This document shows positions 34,343 to 43,593 of a stretch of DNA of 64,000 bases, piece by piece. Made by a program: the position numbers and the translations under genes. The DNA comes from Taibaiella lutea (lineage in GTDB: Bacteria > Bacteroidota > Bacteroidia > Chitinophagales > Chitinophagaceae). Position 1 is the first letter of the stretch. Every line of letters starts with the position of its first letter. Below the pieces are notes generated by a model. It had not been told where the DNA came from. It worked only from the letters and a program-made list of their open reading frames with translations, and did no database searches. The stretch is taken from the NCBI RefSeq assembly GCF_008629695.1, contig NZ_VWSH01000003.1:245591-309590 (forward strand). The letters are read 5' to 3'.

Positions 34343-35002
34343 TTATTTCTTAGCAACTGTAGTATCTGCTGTTGCAGGTTTTGCAGCTTCAGCACCTACT
34401 TTCGCAGCGCCGCCTTCACCCATTGTAAATGCATCACCACCATTTTCAGATTGTACTTTTTTAATGTAAGCCAATACCGCCCAACGCTGGTGAACGTCCA
34501 ACTGAGCTGCATAGCTTCCCATCATATTCTTACCATACATGATAGCATGATACATTTTGCCGACAGGCATGTGAATATAAGCAGCACCTGATTTCAAATT
34601 AGCAGGCATAGCTGCAAACTTTCCGCTTGCATATAATGGACCGTTACCATCTAATTGTGTACCATGGCAGATACCACAATAAATGTTGAATAATCTTTTA
34701 CCTTCAGCTAATCCTGCGTCATTAAAAGTAAATGGTGACTGCAAGGCAATGTACGCTGAAGTATCTGCTTCCGTAAGATGGTCAGGTAAAGCATGGCCCC
34801 TTGCAATAGTACCTTCAACAGGTTTTTGGCTTGTCAGACTATCGTGCGTTACAGGGTTTTTGGTGTATGCATCATAAGCAACCGAATAGGTCATATCGGG
34901 TACATAAGTCTTACCCGGATTACGACGCGTATCACCACTGTTGCAGGCTGCAAACGTTGCCGCTCCGGCCACCATTAACGTTACTAAATATTTTTTCTTC
35001 AT
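34343..35002 (-). CDS. actE: Alternative complex III mono-heme cytochrome ActE
   Basis: The 219-residue protein has a lipoprotein signal (FAAC, lipidated C20) and one class I cytochrome c domain with heme motif CGICHG and a distal Met likely in KNMMGSY. It ends in an Ala/Lys-rich tail. In alternative complex III, ActE carries one c-type heme on the periplasmic side, anchored by lipid. The order after actD and before actF matches other Bacteroidota operons. Confidence 0.93.
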   Translation of the reverse strand: MKKKYLVTLMVAGAATFAACNSGDTRRNPGKTYVPDMTYSVAYDAYTKNPVTHDSLTSQKPVEGTIARGHALPDHLTEADTSAYIALQSPFTFNDAGLAEGKRLFNIYCGICHGTQLDGNGPLYASGKFAAMPANLKSGAAYIHMPVGKMYHAIMYGKNMMGSYAAQLDVHQRWAVLAYIKKVQSENGGDAFTMGEGGAAKVGAEAAKPATADTTVAKK

Positions 35003-35081
35003 GTTATATTCAATAATAGGCTAAGCCCATCAGAAAATTTTTACTATTTATTGTTAGTGAAATCAACACCAACAATGGCAT

Positions 35082-35660
35082 TTATGCTAATTGTTTTTGA
35101 TACGCTTCTTCTTTATCCCATCTGCCATACCACCAACCTTCTTCAGCAATCTGAACATTGGTTTCAATAGCGCCTGTTGATTTCATAAAATCAATCAACT
35201 CTACTTCACTTGTACCTTCTGTAATCTCCATTGCTATTACAAACAAATCATCAGTTTGGCGTGGATGGAAAATATGTTTTTTAACACCCGGCATGATTTG
35301 GTTTAAGTAGCAATAAGTAAGTACCATTCCTACCGCGGCAAACATTACAGTCAACTCGAATGTAATCGGAATAAAAGACGGAAGATTGAAAAATGGCTTA
35401 CCACCATAGTTAATAGGCCAGTCTTTAGTGAAAATCCAACTCATAAAACCAAGCGCTGTAGCTGTACCGGTAATACCGAAACAAAAGCCTGCAATGTGCA
35501 AATCTGTTTCTTTCTGACCTAAAGCTACATCCAATCCGTGAACAGGAAAGGGAGTATAAACATCGTGCAGTTTGTATCCACTGTTACGTACTTTGTCAAC
35601 CGCGGGAAATAATACCGCTTCATCATCGTAACAAGCAACTGCAAATTTTTTAATAGCCAT
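35082..35660 (-). CDS. actD: Alternative complex III subunit ActD (DUF3341)
   Basis: The 192-residue protein has an N-terminal soluble part with YKLHDVYTPFPVHGLDVALG, two transmembrane helices (about 57-80 and 102-125) and a C-terminal soluble tail, the usual DUF3341/ActD layout. It is an integral subunit of alternative complex III without a cofactor. The gene lies between actC and actE. Confidence 0.93.
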   Translation of the reverse strand: MAIKKFAVACYDDEAVLFPAVDKVRNSGYKLHDVYTPFPVHGLDVALGQKETDLHIAGFCFGITGTATALGFMSWIFTKDWPINYGGKPFFNLPSFIPITFELTVMFAAVGMVLTYCYLNQIMPGVKKHIFHPRQTDDLFVIAMEITEGTSEVELIDFMKSTGAIETNVQIAEEGWWYGRWDKEEAYQKQLA

Positions 35661-35779
35661 TTTTTTATTAATTATTGATGTTGGATTTTGAATGAATCAA
35701 ATCGGACATCATTTATTTAATTATGGGTTTTTATCATTTTGGAAATTTGATTAAAATCCAAAACTTAAAATTCAAAATC

Positions 35780-37213
35780 CTAATGAGCGTGTTCTACAAT
35801 ATGAACAAATTCTTCTACTGATTTTTCTTCCAAAGGCAACATTTCACGTTTGTAATTATCACCTGAAGTTTTCAACACAAACTTAATCTCAGCAATAGCA
35901 ACAACCGGGAAGTATTTAGCAAATAGGAAGAAGCATGTAAAGAACAATCCGAAAGTACCGATATAGAAACCCATCTCAGTCCAGGTCGGGCTATAATAAG
36001 TCCAGCTTGAAGGCAGGTAATCACGATACAAAGATGTTACGATAATTACAAAACGCTCGAACCACATACCGATATTTACCACGATTGATAACAAGAAAGT
36101 AAACACGATATTTCTGCGCAATTTTTTGAACCAGAAGAATTGAGGAGAGATTACGTTACAAGTCATCATCGCCCAATAGCTCCACCAATATGGTCCTAAT
36201 ACTCTCCATTTAAATGCTTGTTGTTCGTAAACAACCTGTGAGTACCAGGCCATGAACAACTCTGTGATATAAGCCACACCTACGATAGAACCTGTCAATA
36301 CAATTACTTTATTCATTGCCTCGATGTGTCCGATAGTGATGTAATCTTCTAATCTGAAAATCTTACGAACCAATACCAATAAGGTATTTACCATTGCGAA
36401 ACCGGAGAATACCGCACCCGCAACGAAGTATGGAGGGAAGATGGTAGCATGCCAACCCGGAATAACGGATGTAGCAAAGTCAAAAGATACGATAGTGTGT
36501 ACTGAAAGTACAAGTGGCGTAGAAAGACCTGCAAGTACAAGGGATAGCGCCTCAAAACGTTGCCAGTTCTTAGCTGTACCTGTCCATCCGAAAGATGCGA
36601 TACCGTAAAGATGTTTACGTAATTTGGTTTTAGCTCTGTCACGGATGGTAGCAAAGTCAGGCACCAAACCTGAATACCAGAATAATAAGGATACTGTGAA
36701 ATAAGTAGAGATTGCAAATACGTCCCAAAGCAAGGCTGAACTGAAGTTTGGCCATAAAGCACCACGGCTGTTTGGTAAAGGAAGTACGAAGAATGCGTTC
36801 CAGACACGACCCATGTGGAATATAGGGAACTGACCCGCACACATTACCGCAAAGATAGTCATCGCTTCAGCGGCACGGTTTACGCCTGTACGCCATCCCT
36901 GACGGAAAAGCAACAAGATGGCGGAAATCAATGTACCGGCGTGACCGATACCTACCCACCATACGAAGTTGGTAATATCCCAACCCCAACCTACAGTACG
37001 GTTAATACCCCAAGTACCGATACCCCAGTAAACTTCCCAAGTCACCGAAAAGGCACCGAAACCCAGCAAAAGCAATGAGAAAAAGAATCCCATGTACCAA
37101 AGTCTTGTTGGTTTTTGTTCTATCGGGCGGCAAATATCCTCGGTAACCTGAGCATAAGTTTTGTTGCCGTTGACTAAAGGCTCCCGAACAAACGATTCGT
37201 ATTTAAGATGCAT
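35780..37213 (-). CDS. actC: Alternative complex III quinol-binding subunit ActC (NrfD-like)
   Basis: The 477-residue membrane protein has about 10 transmembrane helices and NrfD/PsrC family features, such as [24 protein letters not shown] and [32 protein letters not shown]. ActC forms the quinol site together with the Fe-S part of ActB. It lies between actB and actD with 86-nt and 119-nt spacers, matching the known operon order. Confidence 0.95.
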   Translation of the reverse strand: MHLKYESFVREPLVNGNKTYAQVTEDICRPIEQKPTRLWYMGFFFSLLLLGFGAFSVTWEVYWGIGTWGINRTVGWGWDITNFVWWVGIGHAGTLISAILLLFRQGWRTGVNRAAEAMTIFAVMCAGQFPIFHMGRVWNAFFVLPLPNSRGALWPNFSSALLWDVFAISTYFTVSLLFWYSGLVPDFATIRDRAKTKLRKHLYGIASFGWTGTAKNWQRFEALSLVLAGLSTPLVLSVHTIVSFDFATSVIPGWHATIFPPYFVAGAVFSGFAMVNTLLVLVRKIFRLEDYITIGHIEAMNKVIVLTGSIVGVAYITELFMAWYSQVVYEQQAFKWRVLGPYWWSYWAMMTCNVISPQFFWFKKLRRNIVFTFLLSIVVNIGMWFERFVIIVTSLYRDYLPSSWTYYSPTWTEMGFYIGTFGLFFTCFFLFAKYFPVVAIAEIKFVLKTSGDNYKREMLPLEEKSVEEFVHIVEHAH

Positions 37214-37299
37214 AACGATTATAATTCAAAAGGTAAAATTCAAAAAGAACAAATCCGATTTATCCGTCTTGACTTTCTATTTTTAATTTTTAATTCTGA

Positions 37300-40200
37300 T
37301 TAAATGTGTTGATTTGCCATTTCATCTCTTGTATTGTTCTTATCACCGTTTCCTGCAAGGACTTCTTTCGCATTACGGATTTTTGATAAGTAGTTTACAT
37401 TCGGTAAAATGTGCAATTGTTCCAACATATAGAACACACGCTCTTTATTGTCTTCGTAACGTACTTTGTAAATTTCGCTTTCTTTATCATTTACGTTTCC
37501 GAAAGTGATACAGTTGGAAGCACATGCAACCTGACAAGCCGTTTTAGCCTGACCATCTTTCAAAGGATGACCTTCTTTCTTGGCTACCAGTTTAGCATCT
37601 TGCAAACGTTGAACACAGAAAGAACATTTTTCCATTACCCCACGGCTACGAACTGTAACATCAGGATTCAATACCATTCTTGTCAATGAATCATTGATAT
37701 CATCGCGTTGGCCATCTTCGTATTGGTTATCTGCAAAAGCATCTGCACCATTGAAATCGAACCAGTTGAAACGACGAACTTTATAAGGACAGTTATTAGC
37801 GCAATATTTAGTACCGATACAACGGTTATAAGCCATTTGGTTTAAACCTTCAGAGCTGTGGTTGGTTGCAGAAACCGGACAAACGTTTTCACAAGGTGCG
37901 TTATCACAATGCTGGCACATTACCGGTTGGAAAATTGCCTGGATAGAATCGCCGTCATCAGGATTACCGCTGAAATAACGGTCAATACGGATCCAGCTCA
38001 TTTCCTGCGATTTCATAACCTCATGCTTACCTACAACAGAAACGTTGTTTTCAGCCTGACAAGCCACAACACAAGCAGCACAACCTGTACAAGTATTCAA
38101 ATCGATAGACATACCCCATTTGATACCCGGCTTTTCATGTACAGGATACATGGTACCGTTCTTTACAAAGCCTTCTTCATCGAAGTCAGCATTAGGATCA
38201 TCTGCTTCATGGCCTTCCCACTCAAGATGCGTAAAGTGTTTTAATTCTTCTTTGCGCTCGTTGATTAATCCGCGGGGGTCTTTCTTAAATTCTTCTAAAG
38301 TATATTCACGTACATGCGGACGATTTTCAGAGCTTAAGTGTGTCTGAGTAATCGCTACAGGATATAAATCTGCAGTTTTTTCAATTTTAGCTTCACTTGC
38401 ATAACCGAATGTCTGACCATTGAAACCAACTAACGGGAATGCGTTTTGACCGTTTGTAGATGCACGACCGACTTTTTCATGACGACCATAACCAACTGCA
38501 ACAGCGATTACGTCTTTATGCATACCAGGTACAACCACAATAGGCAAAGAAACTGTTTTACCATTAGCGGTAACTTTCACTACTCTTCTTTCTCTCACTA
38601 CTTCATTGATACCGCTTAGTTCAGCATCAAACTGAGTTTTAGCAGTCAAAGGAGCCATCATCACATAGTTATCCCATGTTGCTTTTGTAATCGGATCAGG
38701 TGTTTCCTGTAACCATGGGTTATTACTCCAGGCACCACCGGAACCGATAGCCATTGTTTCATAAACCACTACTTCGTAAGCGCCACCTTTTACAGCAGAA
38801 GCTTTAGTCATAGCATCAGCAACATTACCGGAGAAAGAAGCACCGCTCATTGTTGGGCTTGCAGGTTCTGCAACACCATCCTGAAGAGCTTTATCAAAAT
38901 TGGATTGGCCACCTAATTTAGCTACCCAATATTGATTATAGAAATTATGATAATTATCTGTAGCTAAATCAGCACCAGTCCATTTCAAAAGGCTGTCCTG
39001 AAAAGCACGTGTTTTGAATAATGGTGCAATGGTAGGCTGCATGAAGCTGTAATAACCTGTTCTCGGTTCAGCATCACCCCAGCTTTCCAACCAATGGTTA
39101 TCAGGAACAGCATAATTACAAGCTTGTGTAGTTTCATCCAATCTGTCATTGAAAGAAATGGAAACTTTTGCTTTTGCTAATGCTTTCTTGAATTTTTCAC
39201 CGTCAAAATAATCATAAACAGGGTTAACGCCATGTATCAATACAGCACCAACTTGTCCTGCATCCAAAGCATTAACGAATGTTACCATTTCGCTGTCAAT
39301 ACCTTGTTTATAATTTGAAGTAGCAGACCAGTCTATTGTTGTGCCATTAGCGCCGATAGCACTATTAATAGCATTTACAACTACCTGAACATTTACATCA
39401 TTGCTGTTACAAACTACTAAACCATTTCCTTTTTTAAGGTCGGCAGCAGCTGCAACAATAAGTTTATCAACATTTTTAGAACCTGTATTTACCGAACCGC
39501 CGGTAATTGCAGCATATAATGCAGAAGCAACTTTACCATATTCAGAAGGTTTGCAGGTAGCACGCTCATCGGCATTAGCTCCTGAAAGTGTCATCATACC
39601 TTCCACCTGATAATGCTTACTCATTGTAGCATTCTTTGCATCTTTCCCTAAAATCTTACGTGTTTTAGAGAAGCCTGCGGAGAATTCAACAGGTGCTAAC
39701 CATGTACATAGAAAATCGGCACCGATACTGAAAACTGTTTGTACTTTATCGAAATGGTAAGTAGGCAAAGCACGCTTTCCATAACTCATTTCGTTTGCCA
39801 ATAACATACCGCTGTATGAAACGGCATCGTATTGAATATGTTTGCTTCCAGGATATTTTGCAAGGAAACGGTTGATTATTTCTTTTGTTGTAGGACTATT
39901 GATGGTACCTGTAACTAAATAAACTGCGCCGCCTGCATTTGCCAAAGCTTGTGTAATCGGAGCATCTACCTTATCCCATGTTGAAACAGGCTGCTGATTT
40001 ACATAAGGCCCTCTTAAACGTGCAGTATCATAAAGACTCAAAGTAGCCGCGATAACACGAGCTGAAATACCGCCTTGTGTAACCGTAGAAAGCGTATTAG
40101 GCTCAATCATGATAGGACGGCCATCACGTGTTTTTACAATAACAGCGCATGAATCACCATTATCGGAAAATGTAGAAGCATAATAGTTAGGCACACTTGG

Positions 40201-40461
40201 AGTAAGCAATTCAGCATCCGGTCTGATAGCATAAGGAATAGCTTTGCGTACCGGCATTTCGCAACTTGCCGCCAATGTAGCCGCCACCGTGCTGAAACCT
40301 AAAAATTTCAGGAAATCTCTTCTCGGTGTGGTTGCATCCAACAATTTATCGCTCAGGCCTAATACGGGCAAGTCTTGTTGAAATTCATTTGCAACAGCTT
40401 GTTGATGTTCCGGAGTTTGCTCCAGTTCTTCTATCCCTTTCCAGTATTTTTTGTGACTCAT
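37300..40461 (-). CDS. actB: Alternative complex III molybdopterin-like/Fe-S subunit ActB
   Basis: The 1053-residue protein begins with a TAT-variant signal (RRDFLKFLGFS, R47-R48) and a possible lipid-accepting Cys (C67). A large domain related to molybdopterin oxidoreductases follows (about 75-730); in known ActB it lacks the cofactor. The C-terminal ferredoxin-like domain has four Cys clusters: CTGCAACVVAC, CQHCDNAPCENVCP, CIGTKYCANNCP and CSFC...CQVACASNC. These hold the [3Fe-4S]/[4Fe-4S] centres that take electrons from quinol. It is the largest subunit and faces the periplasm. Position and length fit the family. Confidence 0.96.
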   Translation of the reverse strand: MSHKKYWKGIEELEQTPEHQQAVANEFQQDLPVLGLSDKLLDATTPRRDFLKFLGFSTVAATLAASCEMPVRKAIPYAIRPDAELLTPSVPNYYASTFSDNGDSCAVIVKTRDGRPIMIEPNTLSTVTQGGISARVIAATLSLYDTARLRGPYVNQQPVSTWDKVDAPITQALANAGGAVYLVTGTINSPTTKEIINRFLAKYPGSKHIQYDAVSYSGMLLANEMSYGKRALPTYHFDKVQTVFSIGADFLCTWLAPVEFSAGFSKTRKILGKDAKNATMSKHYQVEGMMTLSGANADERATCKPSEYGKVASALYAAITGGSVNTGSKNVDKLIVAAAADLKKGNGLVVCNSNDVNVQVVVNAINSAIGANGTTIDWSATSNYKQGIDSEMVTFVNALDAGQVGAVLIHGVNPVYDYFDGEKFKKALAKAKVSISFNDRLDETTQACNYAVPDNHWLESWGDAEPRTGYYSFMQPTIAPLFKTRAFQDSLLKWTGADLATDNYHNFYNQYWVAKLGGQSNFDKALQDGVAEPASPTMSGASFSGNVADAMTKASAVKGGAYEVVVYETMAIGSGGAWSNNPWLQETPDPITKATWDNYVMMAPLTAKTQFDAELSGINEVVRERRVVKVTANGKTVSLPIVVVPGMHKDVIAVAVGYGRHEKVGRASTNGQNAFPLVGFNGQTFGYASEAKIEKTADLYPVAITQTHLSSENRPHVREYTLEEFKKDPRGLINERKEELKHFTHLEWEGHEADDPNADFDEEGFVKNGTMYPVHEKPGIKWGMSIDLNTCTGCAACVVACQAENNVSVVGKHEVMKSQEMSWIRIDRYFSGNPDDGDSIQAIFQPVMCQHCDNAPCENVCPVSATNHSSEGLNQMAYNRCIGTKYCANNCPYKVRRFNWFDFNGADAFADNQYEDGQRDDINDSLTRMVLNPDVTVRSRGVMEKCSFCVQRLQDAKLVAKKEGHPLKDGQAKTACQVACASNCITFGNVNDKESEIYKVRYEDNKERVFYMLEQLHILPNVNYLSKIRNAKEVLAGNGDKNNTRDEMANQHI

Positions 40462-40581
40462 AAGTCTTATATGAAAATATGAAAATGCGCTTCAGGAATG
40501 CCGTGGGCTTGACCGCTGCCCCATCCACACATTAATAGTTCCTCAAAAATTTATTCTTTTTTTTTTATAAAAATGCCAGAA

Positions 40582-41850
40582 TTAATAGTGACATTTTTGA
40601 CATTCAGTACCACCCATTTCACCTTCAGTTACACCTTCACGTTTTCCTTCTTTGATTTCCTGATGGTATTTCTGATAAATGCTATAGTAATCGTTTTCTT
40701 TGAATTGTACATTGGTAGTACGGTGGCAGTTGATACACCAGCCCATTGACAACGGTTGATCCTGATGTACTTCATCCATTTCCTGAATAGCACCGTGACA
40801 TGTCTGACATTGAACCTTACCAACTGCAACGTGTTGACTGTGGTTGAAGTAAACGTGGTCAGGAAGGTTATGGATTTTTACCCATTCAATAGGAGTAGCT
40901 AAGATATTGCCTTCCGCATCACGGTTATATGCTTTTTTAACAGGATCCCAACCGGCAGCTTTATACAGTTTTTGAATTTCCAAAGTACCATTTACTTCTT
41001 TTCCTTCGTAAGTAATCAGCTTTTCTGTTCCTGTATATTCATTGATTTGCTTATGGCAGTTCATACAAACATTGGTGGAAGGAATCATTGCCTGACGGCT
41101 TTTTTCAGCACCTGCGTGGCAATACAAACAGTTGATTTGGTTTACACCTGCGTGAACTTTGTGGGAATAGAAAATAGGTTGCTTAGGCATGTAGTTTTGC
41201 TGACGGCCCATATTGATAGCACCATTCGTAATCCAGTAACCTGCAAGGCACAACAAAATTATAGAGAAGATTGCGATGGTAACTTTGCTTTTGAATAAAG
41301 GTGTTTCACGTTTTGTAGGTTGTCCTTGTTTGTCGTTAGCAACTTTATTCAAAGTTTTATTAACACGTGTCAAAATGAAAATCAACAAAGCAAGACCTAA
41401 AGTGATGATAGTGTACATCACAGTATTATCTTCCTGAGGGGTTTCCTCTTTAGGTTTAGATCCACCATCACCACCTGGTTTAGGAAGGCCATCTACGTAA
41501 GCAATAATTGCATCTATATCCTTTTCGCTCAATTGAGGGAAAGCGGTCATAGCCGTCTTGCCGTATTCATTATATACCGCAACCGCATCTTTATCGCCGC
41601 TGGCGATCAATGCTGCTGAGTTGTGTACCCATTTATATAACCATTCCTTGCTCGGAAGCGTAGCAGCCCTACCCTGTAAAGCAGGCCCGGTAGCATCCTT
41701 AAATGGATTGTGGCAGCTTGCGCAGTTAGTTACAAATAATGCCTTACCGTCTTGCGCAGAAGATCTTGTGGTTAGAAAAGAGAATAAAACAGTCAGTATA
41801 AGAAGACTTACCCGCTGTAAAAATGTTTTTGACTTTAAATATGCAGACAC
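40582..41850 (-). CDS. actA: Alternative complex III multiheme cytochrome ActA
   Basis: The start is GTG 41850, followed by a signal peptide/membrane anchor. The 422-residue protein has six CxxCH heme motifs: CASCH (C43-H47) in an N-terminal class I cytochrome domain; then, after two hydrophobic segments, CLYCH, CMNCH, CQTCH, CINCH and CQKCH. The last motif ends at the C-terminal Tyr. The five-heme part is the ActA core known from other bacteria. It heads the act-cta operon and passes electrons toward the oxidase. The promoter lies 50 nt upstream. Confidence 0.95.
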   Translation of the reverse strand: MSAYLKSKTFLQRVSLLILTVLFSFLTTRSSAQDGKALFVTNCASCHNPFKDATGPALQGRAATLPSKEWLYKWVHNSAALIASGDKDAVAVYNEYGKTAMTAFPQLSEKDIDAIIAYVDGLPKPGGDGGSKPKEETPQEDNTVMYTIITLGLALLIFILTRVNKTLNKVANDKQGQPTKRETPLFKSKVTIAIFSIILLCLAGYWITNGAINMGRQQNYMPKQPIFYSHKVHAGVNQINCLYCHAGAEKSRQAMIPSTNVCMNCHKQINEYTGTEKLITYEGKEVNGTLEIQKLYKAAGWDPVKKAYNRDAEGNILATPIEWVKIHNLPDHVYFNHSQHVAVGKVQCQTCHGAIQEMDEVHQDQPLSMGWCINCHRTTNVQFKENDYYSIYQKYHQEIKEGKREGVTEGEMGGTECQKCHY

Positions 41851-41899
41851 GTGTAAACTATTTTTTTATTTTACGATCCTATTAGTCCCAATGTGGGGG

Positions 41900-41907
41900 C
41901 AAAAGTA
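41900..41907 (-). promoter_or_regulatory. -7 element TACTTTTG of the act-cta operon
   Basis: A perfect TAnnTTTG on the minus strand ends 49 nt before the actA GTG. No good -33 element was found. Four TTGTCAT-like heptamers lie 77-143 bp upstream of it. Confidence 0.6.
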
Positions 41908-41983
41908 CAACACGATTGCCAAAGTTTCTACACATTTGTTAAAAAAAATTTTTCAAGCCTGGCAAGGGTTTCAGCACTTTCAA

Positions 41984-42043
41984 TTGTCATTTCAGAAATA
42001 TGTTTGTCATCTCATTGTCATTGAATCGTCTGTTTTCTGTCAT
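41984..42043. repeat. Four phased TTGTCAT-like heptamers upstream of the act operon
   Basis: TTGTCAT occurs at 41984, 42004 and 42015, and CTGTCAT at 42037. The start-to-start distances are 20, 11 and 22 bp, close to whole turns of the helix. They may be binding sites for a regulator of the respiratory operon. Confidence 0.4.
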
Positions 42044-42106
42044 TTTTTGGTCAACAAACTGTAAAAAAATACAGTCGCATATTAAATTCAAATCTATAAC
42101 AGCACG

Positions 42107-43462
42107 CTAATTCTTCTTTAGTTTTAAAGACAATATTTTTTTGGTTGCAGCATTGACCTTAAATCTGTCGTCAGCTCTCATCCCTATTACCCAAATTATC
42201 TTCTTGTCACTTTCAAGTACCCAAACCAGTTCTTTTTCATGTAAGGGTACTTTTTGTTCAATTAAATACTTGCTGACTTTTTTCTTCTTGCTATTTGTTC
42301 CCAAAGGGTAAAAATAATCACCTGTTTTTTTAGGGCGGAGCAATAAGGGAAATGTAACTTTCTCTAAGTCAATGCAAAGTTCCTCCGGCTGTAAATGCTT
42401 TATAGAGTCCATATCCAAAGGCCTGAAGTCTTTTTCTTTTAAAGCAAGAGAAAAATTGCTCGTCGAGATTACAGAATCATTCCTTTCGACTAATACATGA
42501 GTACTTTCTGTTGTAGTATTGGGTGTGATAATCAAAAAATCACGGTTTTTAATAATTCTATGCGTTGATGATTCAACATATTTACCCGTTTCCGCGTCCT
42601 GCAAACGGATAATATCTTTTAATTGTGCGGGATTAAATGAAAATGGTTGCAGCAATTCCCATAATATAGTTTGAATGACGGGCTGTAACTTTTTTAATTT
42701 TAAAACAGGTATATACCAATCATGCTGCCTTTGCTCTAAAAGCTTTTTGGTATGCCTTTCCAAAGATTCACGATAAAGAAGCTCAACTTCTCTGAAACGA
42801 TTGGTATTTCCAGAAAGATTTTCCAAAACATTAGGGAACAAAGATTCAATTACAGGAAATAGTTGATGCCTGAGTGCATTGCGGGTATAGTCATCTTTTG
42901 CATTACTCCTGTCTTCCCGCCAGGGAATATTGTTTGCGGTAGCATATTCTTTTATTTCATCCTTCGTAAACTGTAATAAAGGCCGAATAATTTTGCCTTG
43001 TTGAGGCAAAATGCCATGCATGCCCGCTATTCCGGTTCCTTTAAAGAAATTGATAAGCATCGTCTCAACCGAATCCTGCTTGTGATGGGCTGTGGCAACG
43101 AAATCAAAGTTCATTTCCTGCCTTAGTTCTTCAAACCAGGCATAGCGCAGTTCCCGCGCTGTTTCCTGTAAATTACCACCTTTTGCTTTTAATATTTCAG
43201 GTATATCAAACCGCTTTATATAAAATTCAATATTATTTTCTTTAGCCCAGGTATTTACAAGTTGCTCATCCAAATCAGAATCTTCGCCTCTTAATCCAAA
43301 ATTGCAATGCGCAATTGCAATTGTTATACCCGATTCTTTCAAAAGTGCTGCCAAAACCATGCTATCAGAGCCGCCACTTACGGCAATGAGCATCTTTTTA
43401 TGTTTCCATAGTTGTTCTTCCAGTACTTTGGTCAGCAAGTGCTTCATGCTTTGGTTTTTCAT
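42107..43462 (-). CDS. tilS: tRNA(Ile)-lysidine synthetase
   Basis: The 451-residue protein has the N-type ATP-pyrophosphatase PP-loop AVSGGSDS (SGGSDS 29-34), the HCNFGLRGEDSDLDEQ motif, VATAHHKQDS, and the helical linker and C-terminal domain expected of TilS. It changes the wobble C of tRNA-Ile(CAU) to lysidine so that AUA is read as Ile. The ATG at 43462 or the ATG at codon 6 could be used; both lie downstream of the TACTTTTG box. It is monocistronic. Confidence 0.94.
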   Translation of the reverse strand: MKNQSMKHLLTKVLEEQLWKHKKMLIAVSGGSDSMVLAALLKESGITIAIAHCNFGLRGEDSDLDEQLVNTWAKENNIEFYIKRFDIPEILKAKGGNLQETARELRYAWFEELRQEMNFDFVATAHHKQDSVETMLINFFKGTGIAGMHGILPQQGKIIRPLLQFTKDEIKEYATANNIPWREDRSNAKDDYTRNALRHQLFPVIESLFPNVLENLSGNTNRFREVELLYRESLERHTKKLLEQRQHDWYIPVLKLKKLQPVIQTILWELLQPFSFNPAQLKDIIRLQDAETGKYVESSTHRIIKNRDFLIITPNTTTESTHVLVERNDSVISTSNFSLALKEKDFRPLDMDSIKHLQPEELCIDLEKVTFPLLLRPKKTGDYFYPLGTNSKKKKVSKYLIEQKVPLHEKELVWVLESDKKIIWVIGMRADDRFKVNAATKKILSLKLKKN

Positions 43463-43475
43463 CGCTTATATTGCG

Positions 43476-43483
43476 CAAAAGTA
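43476..43483 (-). promoter_or_regulatory. -7 element TACTTTTG of tilS
   Basis: A perfect TAnnTTTG on the minus strand ends 13 nt before the ATG at 43462, so the mRNA leader would be only a few nucleotides. Confidence 0.5.
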
Positions 43484-43547
43484 AAAGGAAGCTGCAAGCA
43501 ATTCACGATTATTTTTGAATATTATAGCCTGTTTTTTTTCTACAAAT

Positions 43548-43576
43548 AAAAATGCCTCCATTAAGGAGGCATTTTT
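43548..43576. terminator. Terminator after the T9SS type B gene
   Basis: A perfect 12-bp stem AAAAATGCCTCC/GGAGGCATTTTT with loop ATTAA lies 18 nt past the minus-strand gene's stop codon at 43594. Confidence 0.88.
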
Positions 43577-43593
43577 ATTAAAAACCTATATTA

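Noticed and set aside
37858..38244. 128-codon plus-strand ORF inside actB
   Set aside because: It is antisense to a strongly conserved gene and shows no signal, domain or promoter.
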